A stretch of 38,780 nucleotides of DNA from Planctomycetota bacterium (GTDB taxonomy: Bacteria; Planctomycetota; Planctomycetia; Gemmatales; Gemmataceae): contig JACPPF010000097.1 of NCBI GenBank assembly GCA_016191165.1, positions 1-38,780 on the forward strand, given 5' to 3'. Shown piece after piece: positions 1 through 8,734 of this stretch. Position numbers and translations under genes: made by a program. Under the pieces are notes generated by a model that was given only the letters and a program-made list of their open reading frames with translations, ran no database searches and had not been told where the DNA came from. Position 1 is the first letter of the stretch. Every line of letters begins with the position of its first letter.

Positions 1-126
1 GAGGGCTTCAACCATGGCTTGCGAAACATCCTGTGGCGGGCTTTCGGCATGACAAATTTCTTCCATTTTCGCCTGCGCGTGTTGGATCGGTTCGGATGGG
101 CTAAAACAGCTAATCAGCTGATTTGA
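1..126 (+). CDS. possible 3' end of a plus-strand gene (partial)
   Basis: Frame 1 is open from the window edge to a TGA at 124-126 and gives 41 residues ending in AKTANQLI. The only support is composition: about 70% of third codon positions in this frame are G or C, against roughly 40% in the other two phases, which is the pattern of coding DNA here. No motif was recognised. It overlaps the convergent small secreted-protein gene by 17 bases. A competing minus-strand reading starting with ATG at 66 (MEEICHAESPPQ...) exists but has weaker codon bias. Low confidence; the upstream sequence would decide. Confidence 0.3.
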   Translation, partial: EGFNHGLRNILWRAFGMTNFFHFRLRVLDRFGWAKTANQLI

Positions 127-313
127 CGGAGAGCCCAAAATCCTTATAGGCCTTTTCGACGGCTACGAGCCGCGCCTTACCCAGCTTGGCGAGGTCATCG
201 CCCTGCGCGACCTTCTTCGCCACCTCGCCCTTTTGCTGCGACGGGCCCGAATTGGTGCCCGCGAAAGCGAACACGCCGATCAAGATTGCGCAAAACAACA
301 GTCTGGTTCTCAT
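110..313 (-). CDS. small secreted protein, 67 aa, unknown function
   Basis: The N-terminus MRTRLLFCAILIGVFAFAG is a clear signal peptide (basic n-region, hydrophobic core, then AGTNSG). The remaining ~45 residues are charged and Lys/Ala/Asp rich (EVAKKVAQGDDLAKLGKA) with no recognisable domain; the mature part looks helical. The ATG at 313 is preceded by a strong GGGAGG ribosome-binding site about 7 bases upstream. A plausible promoter (TTGACA, 17 bases, TCTGAT) lies about 60 bases upstream. The stop is TAG at 110-112. The product is probably exported to the periplasm or envelope. I do not recognise the family, so no function is assigned. The gene is supported by its RBS, signal peptide and promoter together. 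Confidence 0.7.
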   Translation of the reverse strand: MRTRLLFCAILIGVFAFAGTNSGPSQQKGEVAKKVAQGDDLAKLGKARLVAVEKAYKDFGLSVKSAD

Positions 314-372
314 GGGTTTCCTCCCCGCGCACGATGTTTGAAGAAGTGAGGGCGCTTGCGATCCGGAATACG

Positions 373-401
373 ATCAGACCACGCCGCTGCGAGGCTGTCA
401 A
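373..401 (-). promoter_or_regulatory. putative sigma70-type promoter of the small secreted protein gene
   Basis: On the minus strand a perfect -35 box TTGACA (396-401) is followed after 17 bases by TCTGAT (373-378), 4 of 6 matches to the -10 consensus. It would give a 5' leader of about 50 bases ahead of the ATG at 313. Sequence match only. Confidence 0.4.
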
Positions 402-489
402 GAGAAAATTCCGTGAAGAAAAAGTGGAAAAGGGAAAAGCTGTCAGGCCCCTTGATGATACGATAAACCTCCTATTAAAAAGGGTCCCT

Positions 490-516
490 TTTACACCGTT
501 TACACCTTTTACGCGA
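490..516. repeat. three phased 9-base direct repeats (TTTACACCG-type)
   Basis: TTTACACCG (490-498), TTTACACCT (499-507) and TTTACGCGA (508-516) follow each other without gaps in the 435-base gap between the small secreted protein and the MFS gene. Such an array could be an operator or chance simple sequence. No gene is seen in the gap; the frame open across 286-540 has no RBS and no coding character. Confidence 0.4.
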
Positions 517-635
517 ATTAGAATTTGTGGGCGCTTTTGAATGGAGATGATATTACAATCTGGCACGCTGCCGTTGTCGAGAATTATCTCCCGGGATATT
601 GGAAGGGATGTTCGTGCTCCATCTCGGGAAAACCT

Positions 636-729
636 GTGACGCTCCGTTTCGCTTCGGCGTCACATCTACCACCAGGTTGCTCGGGAAAAAGGTGCCGGGA
701 CTTTTTTTACCAAGAAGGACACCTTTTTC
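636..729 (+). promoter_or_regulatory. structured leader of the MFS gene: two inverted repeats
   Basis: Two inverted repeats lie just upstream of the MFS start. GTGACGC (636-642) pairs with GCGTCAC (657-663), and GAAAAAGGTG (685-694) pairs perfectly with CACCTTTTTC (720-729). The second stem ends 6 bases before the ribosome-binding site GGAGA (736-740), so it could affect translation or termination. It contains a T7 run in the loop. No known riboswitch was recognised. Confidence 0.4.
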
Positions 730-748
730 GGAAGTGGAGAAACGCCGC

Positions 749-2089
749 ATGTCGGATTCTGTTGCCGAACCGAGTGAAACCGCCGTCTTCCGGAAGATAT
801 CGCTGCGCCTTTTGCCCTTCCTCTTTCTGCTCTACGTCATCAACCTGATCGATCGCACCAACATCGGCATCGCCCGTTTGCAGATGGTCGATGAGCAGCA
901 CATTCTCGACGAAGAGGCCTACGCCCTCGGGGCTGGCATTTTCTACATCGGTTATCTCCTTTTTGAAGTGCCGAGCAATCTGATCCTGCTGCGCATGGGG
1001 GCGCGTGCGTGGATCGCGCGCATCCTGGTGAGCTGGGGCATCATCTCCGCGGCCATGATGTTCGTGACCGGGCCCTGGACCTTCGCGATTCTTCGTGTCC
1101 TTCTTGGCGTGGCCGAGGCCGGGTTTTTTCCGGGCATCATCTTTTACCTCAACGACTGGTTTCCATCGCGGGTGCGTGCCCGGGCCGTCGCGCAGTTCAT
1201 GCTGGGCGGTGTCATCGCGTCGATGGTGGGCAATCCGCTCTCGGGTTTCCTGCTTGAGTACATGGACCAGATCGGCGGACTGTGGGGCTGGCAATGGATG
1301 TTCCTGCTCGAAGGGTTGCCCGCCATCGCCCTGGGCTTCATTACGCTTGCATTTCTGACCGACCGACCGGACCAGGCGAATTGGCTCACGGCCGCCGAAC
1401 GGACCTGGCTCGCCCAGCAAATCGAGCGAGATCGCGGGCAAATCCCGCAGGGGCGTGGGCACTCGCTCGCGGCGGCCATGTTCGATCCGCGCGTTTGGCT
1501 ATTGATCGCTGTCTACTTCACCGTGGCCATGGGGGATAACAGTTACGGCTTCTACATCCCGACGTTTCTGCGCAGCCAATTCCCGGACTGGACGCCGTTT
1601 CAGATTGGCCTGCTGGCGGCAGCACCGAGCGTGATCGCCATGGCCGGCATGATCCTGGTCGGCTGGCATTCCGACCACACCGGCGAACGTCGCTGGCATG
1701 TCGCGGGCTCCGCATTCACCGCGGCCCTGGGCTGGTTGTTGATCGCACTTGCCGTGCATGGATGGCTTGAAATTCCCGGCATCGAATCGCGCTGGATCTT
1801 CGTCGTTGCGGTTGCCGTGACCCTCACCGGCATGAAGGCGATGCTGCCAACGTTCTGGACGCTTCCACCCCAGTTCCTGACCGGGGCGGCCGCCGCGGGG
1901 GGGATTGCCCTGATCAACTCCGTCGCCAATCTCGGCGGCATGTTAGGGCCGCAGATCATGGGCCAGGTCAAGACCACCACCGGCGGGTTCACGCTGGGTT
2001 ATGCAATCATGGCCGCGACATTACTGTTTGGGGGATTGCTGGTGCTGAATGTCGCGAAACGGAAACACGAGTTGGGTTCGAGAGGATAA
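749..2089 (+). CDS. MFS transporter, anion:cation symporter (phthalate/tartrate permease-like) family
   Basis: A 446-aa inner-membrane transporter with about 12 hydrophobic segments. The N-terminus LLPFLFLLYVINLIDRTNIG is the ACS-family signature (Y-x-x-N-x-x-D-R-x-N-I-G), followed by FEVPSNLIL, a first half ending near AEAGFFPGIIFYL and WFPSRVRARA, and WQWMFLLEGLPA before the central cytoplasmic loop (about residues 205-245). ACS members import organic anions such as tartrate, phthalate, hexuronates or galactarate by proton symport; the substrate cannot be read from sequence. The reading frame stays open to 599, but the ATG at 749 has GGAGA 8 bases upstream and gives the normal family N-terminus. 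It ends 21 bases before the convergent FG-GAP gene. The gene stands alone, behind a structured leader, with no catabolic genes beside it. Confidence 0.88.
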   Translation: MSDSVAEPSETAVFRKISLRLLPFLFLLYVINLIDRTNIGIARLQMVDEQHILDEEAYALGAGIFYIGYLLFEVPSNLILLRMGARAWIARILVSWGIISAAMMFVTGPWTFAILRVLLGVAEAGFFPGIIFYLNDWFPSRVRARAVAQFMLGGVIASMVGNPLSGFLLEYMDQIGGLWGWQWMFLLEGLPAIALGFITLAFLTDRPDQANWLTAAERTWLAQQIERDRGQIPQGRGHSLAAAMFDPRVWLLIAVYFTVAMGDNSYGFYIPTFLRSQFPDWTPFQIGLLAAAPSVIAMAGMILVGWHSDHTGERRWHVAGSAFTAALGWLLIALAVHGWLEIPGIESRWIFVVAVAVTLTGMKAMLPTFWTLPPQFLTGAAAAGGIALINSVANLGGMLGPQIMGQVKTTTGGFTLGYAIMAATLLFGGLLVLNVAKRKHELGSRG

Positions 2090-2110
2090 CCGCAAGCGGC
2101 GGCGTTCGCC

Positions 2111-4339
2111 TCATTTCGGCAGCGGAATCGCTTTCCAAGATCGTCGCTGATAATCCTTGGCAAACTCCGTGACCACGATCCCTTGATTGACGGCGACGTC
2201 TCGAAAAACCTGGGGTGTGCCGCTGGTCGGCCAGTGGATTTCAAGACGCGCCACGGTTTTTGCCTTTCCTAAACCAATGTGCTGTTCCAGTGGGTTGGCG
2301 CCGAAGCTACTTCCCGAAGAGACGTCGCGTTGAACGGTGAGCGGCTCAGGTCCGGCGGCGACAACCTTGATGCGCGCCCCGATGGCGGCGCGGTTGGTTT
2401 TCTTGCCGATCAGCTTGACCGAGAGCCAGTTATTTCCCTGGCCGGGATTTTGGAAAAGGACGTTGTGATAGCTGTCGCCTGCGACGGCCCCGCCGAGCTG
2501 GATGAAGAGATCGGCCGTGCCATTGCGGTCCCAGTCGCCGATGGCGACGCCGTGCCCCTTTTGCAGATGTCCCGTCCGAGAGGATGCGGTGATTTCCGCG
2601 AAGCGTTTGCCTTCGACGTTCTTGAATAACCGATTGGGGACCAGCACTGACAGTCCCGGAGCGCCCGTGCCGAGGTAGAAGTCGAGATAGCCGTCGTTGT
2701 CGAGATCGCCGAAGTTGCTGCCCATCGGGGCGAAGACCTTGTCGAGACCGGCCTCTTTGGTCACGTCCTGAAATCCTTTGCCCTGGAGATTACGGTAGAG
2801 TTTTGCCGTGGGCTGGTTGTGCGGCTGGTTCATCATGCCCTTGACGATGTCCTCAAGCGAGTGGCTGAACGTGGTCGCGAAGATGTCCAGATAGCCGTCG
2901 TTATCGAAATCGAATGCCCAGCACGAGAAGCCGTTGGTGGGTCCATCGATGTTCATTTCCCTGGTGACTTCGCTAAACGAACCGTTGCGTTTATTGCGAA
3001 ATAAGCGGGCGGGGCCGGTCTCGATGTTGACGAATAGGTCGGGGAAGCCATCGTTGTCAAAGTCGATCCAGGTCGCGCCCAGGCAACCAGTCAGATCGGC
3101 GGGCAGACCGGCGCGCGTGGCCAACTCCTCAAAAGTCCCGTCCCCCTTGTTGCGATAGAGCAGACAGGGCTGGCGCTGACAGCAGAGGAACAGGTCGAGA
3201 AACCCGTCGTTGTCGAAATCCGCCCAACATGCACTCGTCGAGTTGGTCGGGGTCAAAAGCCCTGCCTGGGCGGTCACGTCGGTAAACGTGCCGTCGCCGT
3301 TGTTGCGCAACAAGCTCGGTCGCTGGGCCAGGTGAAGCGGCAGCCAGGAGCCGCGCGGGATGAAGATGTCCATGTGGCCATCGTTGTTGTAATCGGCCTG
3401 AACGCAGTACAGCCCGCCCATTTGTTTATCGAGCCGTGCCGCCTTCGTGCGATTCTCGAAGGTCCCGTCCCCCTTGTTGCGGTAGTACGCCATTGGTTCG
3501 TCGGGGGCCCAGCTGGTGACGACTAGGTCGAGCAGGCCGTCGTTATCGAAGTCCTCCATGATGGCGCCGCCGGACTGATTGAGCCGATTCACGCCGACGA
3601 GATGGCCGACATCGCGAAACTGTCCGATATCGAATTCCGATTTGCCGAAGGCGTCGAAGAGCAGCCGATGGCGTGGATTGACCTTGTCCGGATGCTCGCC
3701 CAACGTCATGTGGGCGAGGTTGAGCAACCATTTCACTTCAAGATCGTCAGGGAATCGCCGCAGGTATTCGGTGAAGTGCCGGACCGCCAGTCGCGAACCA
3801 GTGGGGTTCGTGTGAACGGCAGCAGGGTTGATGGGGAAGATGCACGAACTCTCGCCCCGGCACATGACACAGTTGTCGTTCTCCGCCATGCGCAGAGCGG
3901 TCATGCCCTTGTAGAAGATGACGGTGTAAAGCCAATCGGCCTCCAGACCCGTCCCCCTGATGTGCGTTTCTACGTCCTCAAGGGTCTTATGCGCAGAGGC
4001 TGGATCGCCCTTGGCGTGATACAGGCTGGCTTTTTGCAGCATGACCTGGATCATCGGATGAAGATCGCTTTCCAGGGACTTGTCCATTAAAGCAAGGCCG
4101 CGCGGGATCGCCTGGCGATAGGCCTTCGCATAATCATCCAGAGACGCATCGGGCCGCCAGCGCTCAATGCTGTTGAAAACGGCGAGAAACCCGCTGGTCT
4201 CAATACCCTGGCGAGGCTTGTACGCGAGCGTTTCCGGTTGCTTGGGGCCCGGGCCAAAGGCCAGATAGCCCCCGACCCCCAGCGCGCCCATGACGAGGAC
4301 TACGAGGAGCCATGGATAACCGAAGTGCGAAAGCCGCAT
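2111..4339 (-). CDS. membrane-anchored TPR / FG-GAP (VCBS) / ASPIC-UnbV protein, CRTAC1-like
   Basis: 742 aa. An N-terminal membrane segment (WLLVVLVMGALGVGGYLAF, about residues 10-30) is followed by a helical TPR-like region (about 60-220) containing the Cys-bearing stretch ENDNCVMCRGESSCIFPI. Seven FG-GAP/VCBS repeats follow with Ca-binding loops such as DFDNDGLLDL, DYNNDGHMDI, DFDNDGFLDL and DLDNDGYLDF. The C-terminal ASPIC/UnbV domain starts at NNWLSVKLIG and includes IGARIKV and HIGLGKA. The repeats should form a beta-propeller outside the cytoplasmic membrane. Function is unproven; this architecture is very common in planctomycetes. The frame continues upstream to a TTG at 4405, but the ATG at 4339 has AGGGA 6-7 bases upstream and puts the membrane segment at the true N-terminus. 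It is divergent from the giant DUF1592 gene (154 bases between). Confidence 0.85.
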   Translation of the reverse strand: MRLSHFGYPWLLVVLVMGALGVGGYLAFGPGPKQPETLAYKPRQGIETSGFLAVFNSIERWRPDASLDDYAKAYRQAIPRGLALMDKSLESDLHPMIQVMLQKASLYHAKGDPASAHKTLEDVETHIRGTGLEADWLYTVIFYKGMTALRMAENDNCVMCRGESSCIFPINPAAVHTNPTGSRLAVRHFTEYLRRFPDDLEVKWLLNLAHMTLGEHPDKVNPRHRLLFDAFGKSEFDIGQFRDVGHLVGVNRLNQSGGAIMEDFDNDGLLDLVVTSWAPDEPMAYYRNKGDGTFENRTKAARLDKQMGGLYCVQADYNNDGHMDIFIPRGSWLPLHLAQRPSLLRNNGDGTFTDVTAQAGLLTPTNSTSACWADFDNDGFLDLFLCCQRQPCLLYRNKGDGTFEELATRAGLPADLTGCLGATWIDFDNDGFPDLFVNIETGPARLFRNKRNGSFSEVTREMNIDGPTNGFSCWAFDFDNDGYLDIFATTFSHSLEDIVKGMMNQPHNQPTAKLYRNLQGKGFQDVTKEAGLDKVFAPMGSNFGDLDNDGYLDFYLGTGAPGLSVLVPNRLFKNVEGKRFAEITASSRTGHLQKGHGVAIGDWDRNGTADLFIQLGGAVAGDSYHNVLFQNPGQGNNWLSVKLIGKKTNRAAIGARIKVVAAGPEPLTVQRDVSSGSSFGANPLEQHIGLGKAKTVARLEIHWPTSGTPQVFRDVAVNQGIVVTEFAKDYQRRSWKAIPLPK

Positions 4340-4493
4340 GACCGGTCCCTGGTGAGAATTGACGAAGCGGGTGGTGACATCTTGTTCCGTTTTAACTCCT
4401 ACCAACCAAACCTACCAAGTCGCCGATTAGAATACAATGAGCGAGGTCGTCATCGATTGGTACTTGAGAACGCCAGCGACAAAGGAATCAGCG

Positions 4494-7400
4494 GTGAAAA
4501 AAGCTACCTGGCTCTTGGGTTTGGTAATCCCGGTTTGCGCTTTGGCGTTGCCGAACCTCTGGGCGCCTGCGCCCGCCGTTCAGGGCGGCGATCAGGCGCC
4601 TGGACGCGAACTGGACGCCGCGTACACCAAGCGGGTCAGGCCACTGCTGACGAAATACTGCCTCCCGTGCCACTCCAAGAAGGTTCACAAGGGCGATCTC
4701 GATCTGGAACGCTTCGACTCGCTTGCCGCGATTCGCAAGGACCTGAAACCGTGGCCGCATGTAATCGAACAGGTCGGCGTGGGTGAGATGCCCCCCAGGG
4801 GAAAGCCGCATCCGACGGTCGCGGAACGCAAAATCATTCTTGCCTGGGCACGGTCCATGCTCGACGCGGAGGCCCGTGCCCGCAAAGGCGATCCTGGCCG
4901 CGTGCCCCTGCGCCGGCTGAGCAATGCCGAGTACGACTTCACGATCCGCGATCTGACCGGCGTCGATCTCAAGCCAACGCGCGAATTCCCCGCCGATGGC
5001 GCCGGCGGCGAGGGCTTCACCAACGCGGCCGAATCGCTGTCAGACTTCACGCCGACGTTGTTCACGCGTTATCTCGATGCGGCCAAGGACATCGCCGACC
5101 ACGCGGTCCTGCTGCCGGACGGGTTTCGCTTCAGCAAGAGCAAGACGCGCCGCGACTGGAGCGACGAAAGCCTGGCTCGGCTGCGCAAGTTCTACGCGGA
5201 GTTTTCCAGCGATGGCCGGCTGATGATTGAACCGTACTTGCTCGCCATGATTCGGCATCGCGAGGCATTGACCCACGGTAAGATCGGTGAGATTGCCGTG
5301 AAGGAGAAGTTGAACGCGAAATACCTGGGCGTGCTCTGGCAGGCCTTGAACGCCAAGACGCCCTCCACGCCGCTCGATGCCCTGCGTGCGCGTTGGCGTG
5401 TTGCCAGTGAGAAAGATGTCGGGCCGCTCGTGGCCGAAATTACCGAGTGGCAGAAATCCCTGTGGAGTTTTGTGCCCATCGGCAGCTATCGGTATGGCGC
5501 GACGACCCGGCAAATCGCCAACGATCCCGTCGCCAGCGATGTGCAGCCGATCAAGCTCGCCGTCAAACCGGCGCCGGGGCAGAGCGAAGTCGTGCTTTAT
5601 CTTTCGACGCGCGACCTTGAGCCCGCTGCGCCAGCAAGGGATCGTCGCGTGGTCTGGCAACGCCCGCGTTTCGAGGGCGCCGGGAAGGCGCCGTTGCCCT
5701 TGAAGGACTACGCGCAGTTCGGCGCCGCCTTTGAAGTCGATCACGCCGCCGTTTTTGCCGATGCCGCCAAGTATCTCGCCGCCGCCGCGCGGCTTGCTCG
5801 TGACAAAAATCAATCGGCGGAGGAGGTCGCCAAAAAGGACAAACTGGATGCGGCGCTCTTGACGCGCTGGGTCAAGGTGCTCGCCCTTCGGCCTGCGCCG
5901 AAGGACGCGGTTGAGATTCCCGCAGTCGCTCTCACGCTGCTCGATCAGAAGACCCCAAAAAATGCAGGCAAGCCAGCGATCAACGGCTGGCGCAAGGGCG
6001 GAACCGAATTGCCGATCCTGGTCACGAACTCGTCGGACACGCTCGAAAAAATCCCGGGCACGCTGCCGCCGCACAAGGTTGCCGTTCATCCGACGCCGCA
6101 AGAGTTCGTCGCCGTTGCCTGGAAGAGCCCGGTGTCCAGCAAGGTCTACGTCGCGGTTCGCATCAAGCACGCTCATCCGAATTGCGGCAACGGCGTCGCC
6201 TGGTGGTTGGAACATCGCCGGGTTGGTAAGGCGACCATCTTGGCCGAAGGCGCGCTCGATCTCGGCGGCGAGGCCAAGGTGCCGGCGAGACTATTCGATG
6301 TGGAGAAAGGCGATCAGGTCGTCCTCGCCATTGATGCGCGTAACGGCGATCATTCTTGCGACCTTACCGAGATCAATCTCACCGTCACCGAATCAGCCAA
6401 GACGCCGCGTGTGTGGGACCTGTCCGCGGACATTGCCGACTCCGTTCAAGCCGGCAACCCGCACGCCGACAGATACGGCAACAAGGACGTGTGGAGTTTC
6501 GTCCGCGGCCCGGCGAAGAAAGCGGGTAAGTCGCCGAATGCGATCATCCCAACGAATTCCCTCCTCGGCCAGTGGCGTGCCATCGCAATCGATCCCGCGA
6601 GCGCCGCGAATGCGGACCAACTGGCGGCACGAATTCAGCACCTGTTAACCGGCCCGCGCCCCGCGAAGGACAAAAGCCCCGACCGGATTCTTTTCGACGC
6701 CATCGTTTCCGCCGACGGGGTTCTGCTCAAGGGCCTCGATCTTTCCCGCTTCACCAGACCGCGCCCGAAAGGACAGGAGTTTGGCCTGCCCAGGGAGCGA
6801 TTCAAGGACGGCAACCTCATCGCGCCGGCGAATTCGGTTTTCCCGGTACGCCTCCCCGCGACTCTGTTCCGTGGCCGTGAGTTCGTCGTCGAAGGTAGGC
6901 TCGATGGCGCACCGGGGGCGCGCGTGGTGCTATTCGACGTCTCGACCAAACTCCTGGAGCAGGCAACGGCCTGGAACGGCAAAAGCCCCGTAGTCGGCTC
7001 CCCGACGTCGGCCGCATTCAAGCGAATGCGAGCGGGCTTCGACGACTTTCGCCGCGTCTTACCCTGGTACCTATGTTTCCCGAACGTCGTCCCGACCGAC
7101 GAAGTCGTCAGTCTCAAGATGTTCCACCGCGAGGACGAACCGCTCGAACGACTCTTCCTTGACAAGGACCAGAAACATCGGATCGATCACCTGTGGGCCG
7201 AGCATCGCTTCATCAGCCGGCAGCCGGTAGTTGAAAACGCCTATTTGCCCCAGTTCATCGGCTACGTGACGCAAGATCAGCCGAAGAAGCTGCTCGATTA
7301 CTTTGAGAGTCAGCGGCCGGTGTTCAAGAAGCGTGCCGACGATTTTCTGAAGGACGAACGCGCCGCCGAGCCGAAACAGTTGGCCGCGCTGGCCGATTTC

Positions 7401-8627
7401 ACGTCGCGCGCCTACCGTCGGCCATTGCAAGAAAAAGAAAAGGCGGACCTGCTGGCACTTTACCAAAAAATTCGAGCCAAGAAGGCGTCCCATGAAGAAG
7501 CTTTCCGCGGCGTCCTGACGCGCGTGTTGATATCGCCCGCGTTCCTGTTTCGCATCGAGAAGGCGCCGCCCGGAAAACCGGCCGGCGCAATCGACGATTG
7601 GGAACTCGCCACCCGGCTCAGCTACTTCCTCTGGTCATCGGCGCCGGACGATGAATTGCGCCGACTCGCCGCGGCCGGGAAAATGCGCGACCCCAAGGTG
7701 CTTGCGGAGCAGGCTCGACGGATGCTAAAAGACGATCGCCTGCGCGCCCTGGCCATCGAGTTCGGCACGCAATGGATTCATGTGCGCAACTTCGACGCGC
7801 TCAAGGAAAAAAACGAGAAGCTATTCCCGACGTTCACTCCGACGCTTCGCCAGGCGATCTATGAGGAATCGATCCGGTTTTTCCAGGACCTCTTCCAGAG
7901 CGACCGCCAGGTTACGAACATTCTCGATGCCGACTACACGTTCCTCAACGACACGCTGGCGAAACACTACGGCATTCCCGGAGTGACTGGGCCACAATGG
8001 CGGCAGGTGCACGGCGTGCGGAAATATGGCCGCGGTGGCATCCTCGGCCTGGCGAGCGTGCAGGCGAAGCAAAGCGGCGCATCGCGAACCAGCCCGGTGC
8101 TGCGTGGCAACTGGGTTGTCGAGACGCTGCTGGGCGAGAAGCTGCCTCGCCCGCCCGCCAATGTGCCGATCCTACCCGACGAAGAAGGCGGCACGGACAA
8201 GCGGACGACGCGCCAGGCCGTCGAAAAGCATGTGTCGAATCCGTCGTGCGCCACCTGCCATGTGCGCATCGATCCCTTCGGCTTCGCCTTCGAGAACTTC
8301 GACGCCATTGGCCGTTGGCGCACGAAGGAAGTCGGCGGTTTGCCGGTCGATACGAAAGCCAAACTCCGCGACGGCACCGAATTCGAGGGAATCGATGGGC
8401 TGCGCAGCTACCTTTTGACGAAAAAGAAAGACGTCATCGTCCGCCTGTTCTGCCAAAGGCTCTTGGGCTACGCCCTGGGCCGCGCGACCACGCTGGCGGA
8501 TACGTCGCTGCTCGACGAGATGATGGCGGAGCTGAACAAGAACGACGGCCGGCTATCCGCGGCGGTGCTGACGATCGTGCGCAGCCCGCAGTTTCGGATG
8601 ATTCGGGGGAGCGAGTTTGAGGAGTGA
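4494..8627 (+). CDS. giant secreted c-type cytochrome protein with DUF1587-DUF1595-DUF1592-DUF1588-DUF1585 domains
   Basis: 1377 aa. The GTG at 4494 has AAGGA 7 bases upstream and directly starts a signal peptide (VKKATWLLGLVIPVCALALP). A heme-c site CLPCH lies near residues 56-60. DUF1587 is about 135-205 (LRRLSNAEYDFTIRDLTG). DUF1595 is seen at SRAYRRPLQEKEKADLLALY, DUF1592 at WELATRLSYFLWSSAPDDEL, and DUF1588 at RGGILGLASVQA with a second CATCH motif followed by RIDPFGFAFENFD. DUF1585 ends with LTIVRSPQFRMIRG. Between DUF1587 and DUF1595 there are several hundred extra residues, including a probable beta-sandwich (AHPNCGNGVAWWLEHRR ... NGDHSCDLTEINL). These planctomycete proteins are exported and usually paired with a DUF1552 protein; a role in degrading complex carbon is suspected but not shown. 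Here the partner gene is displaced by 1.4 kb. Confidence 0.9.
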   Translation: MKKATWLLGLVIPVCALALPNLWAPAPAVQGGDQAPGRELDAAYTKRVRPLLTKYCLPCHSKKVHKGDLDLERFDSLAAIRKDLKPWPHVIEQVGVGEMPPRGKPHPTVAERKIILAWARSMLDAEARARKGDPGRVPLRRLSNAEYDFTIRDLTGVDLKPTREFPADGAGGEGFTNAAESLSDFTPTLFTRYLDAAKDIADHAVLLPDGFRFSKSKTRRDWSDESLARLRKFYAEFSSDGRLMIEPYLLAMIRHREALTHGKIGEIAVKEKLNAKYLGVLWQALNAKTPSTPLDALRARWRVASEKDVGPLVAEITEWQKSLWSFVPIGSYRYGATTRQIANDPVASDVQPIKLAVKPAPGQSEVVLYLSTRDLEPAAPARDRRVVWQRPRFEGAGKAPLPLKDYAQFGAAFEVDHAAVFADAAKYLAAAARLARDKNQSAEEVAKKDKLDAALLTRWVKVLALRPAPKDAVEIPAVALTLLDQKTPKNAGKPAINGWRKGGTELPILVTNSSDTLEKIPGTLPPHKVAVHPTPQEFVAVAWKSPVSSKVYVAVRIKHAHPNCGNGVAWWLEHRRVGKATILAEGALDLGGEAKVPARLFDVEKGDQVVLAIDARNGDHSCDLTEINLTVTESAKTPRVWDLSADIADSVQAGNPHADRYGNKDVWSFVRGPAKKAGKSPNAIIPTNSLLGQWRAIAIDPASAANADQLAARIQHLLTGPRPAKDKSPDRILFDAIVSADGVLLKGLDLSRFTRPRPKGQEFGLPRERFKDGNLIAPANSVFPVRLPATLFRGREFVVEGRLDGAPGARVVLFDVSTKLLEQATAWNGKSPVVGSPTSAAFKRMRAGFDDFRRVLPWYLCFPNVVPTDEVVSLKMFHREDEPLERLFLDKDQKHRIDHLWAEHRFISRQPVVENAYLPQFIGYVTQDQPKKLLDYFESQRPVFKKRADDFLKDERAAEPKQLAALADFTSRAYRRPLQEKEKADLLALYQKIRAKKASHEEAFRGVLTRVLISPAFLFRIEKAPPGKPAGAIDDWELATRLSYFLWSSAPDDELRRLAAAGKMRDPKVLAEQARRMLKDDRLRALAIEFGTQWIHVRNFDALKEKNEKLFPTFTPTLRQAIYEESIRFFQDLFQSDRQVTNILDADYTFLNDTLAKHYGIPGVTGPQWRQVHGVRKYGRGGILGLASVQAKQSGASRTSPVLRGNWVVETLLGEKLPRPPANVPILPDEEGGTDKRTTRQAVEKHVSNPSCATCHVRIDPFGFAFENFDAIGRWRTKEVGGLPVDTKAKLRDGTEFEGIDGLRSYLLTKKKDVIVRLFCQRLLGYALGRATTLADTSLLDEMMAELNKNDGRLSAAVLTIVRSPQFRMIRGSEFEE

Positions 8628-8643
8628 GCGACCCGTTTTGCGT

Positions 8644-8671
8644 TTGCGAATTACGAGCCGGCTGGTATTAT
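8644..8671 (+). promoter_or_regulatory. possible promoter of the zinc-finger gene
   Basis: TTGCGA (8644-8649), a 16-base spacer and TATTAT (8666-8671) lie just after the DUF1592 stop and about 65 bases before the zinc-finger start. Weak match; it would separate this insert-like pair from the DUF1592 transcript. Confidence 0.3.
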
Positions 8672-8734
8672 GAGGCGGTGAAAACTGGTTCGTCGGGTTG
8701 TTTACGATGGCTGCCCTGGAGCTAGGAATCAAAG

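Noticed and set aside
286-540. 84-codon plus-strand frame upstream of the MFS gene
   Set aside because: No RBS, poor codon bias, overlaps the secreted-protein promoter, and contains simple repeats.
5040-6215. 391-codon minus-strand frame inside the giant DUF1592 gene
   Set aside because: It lies fully inside a recognised gene, has Arg/Gly-rich composition typical of antisense frames in GC-rich DNA and no RBS or domain.
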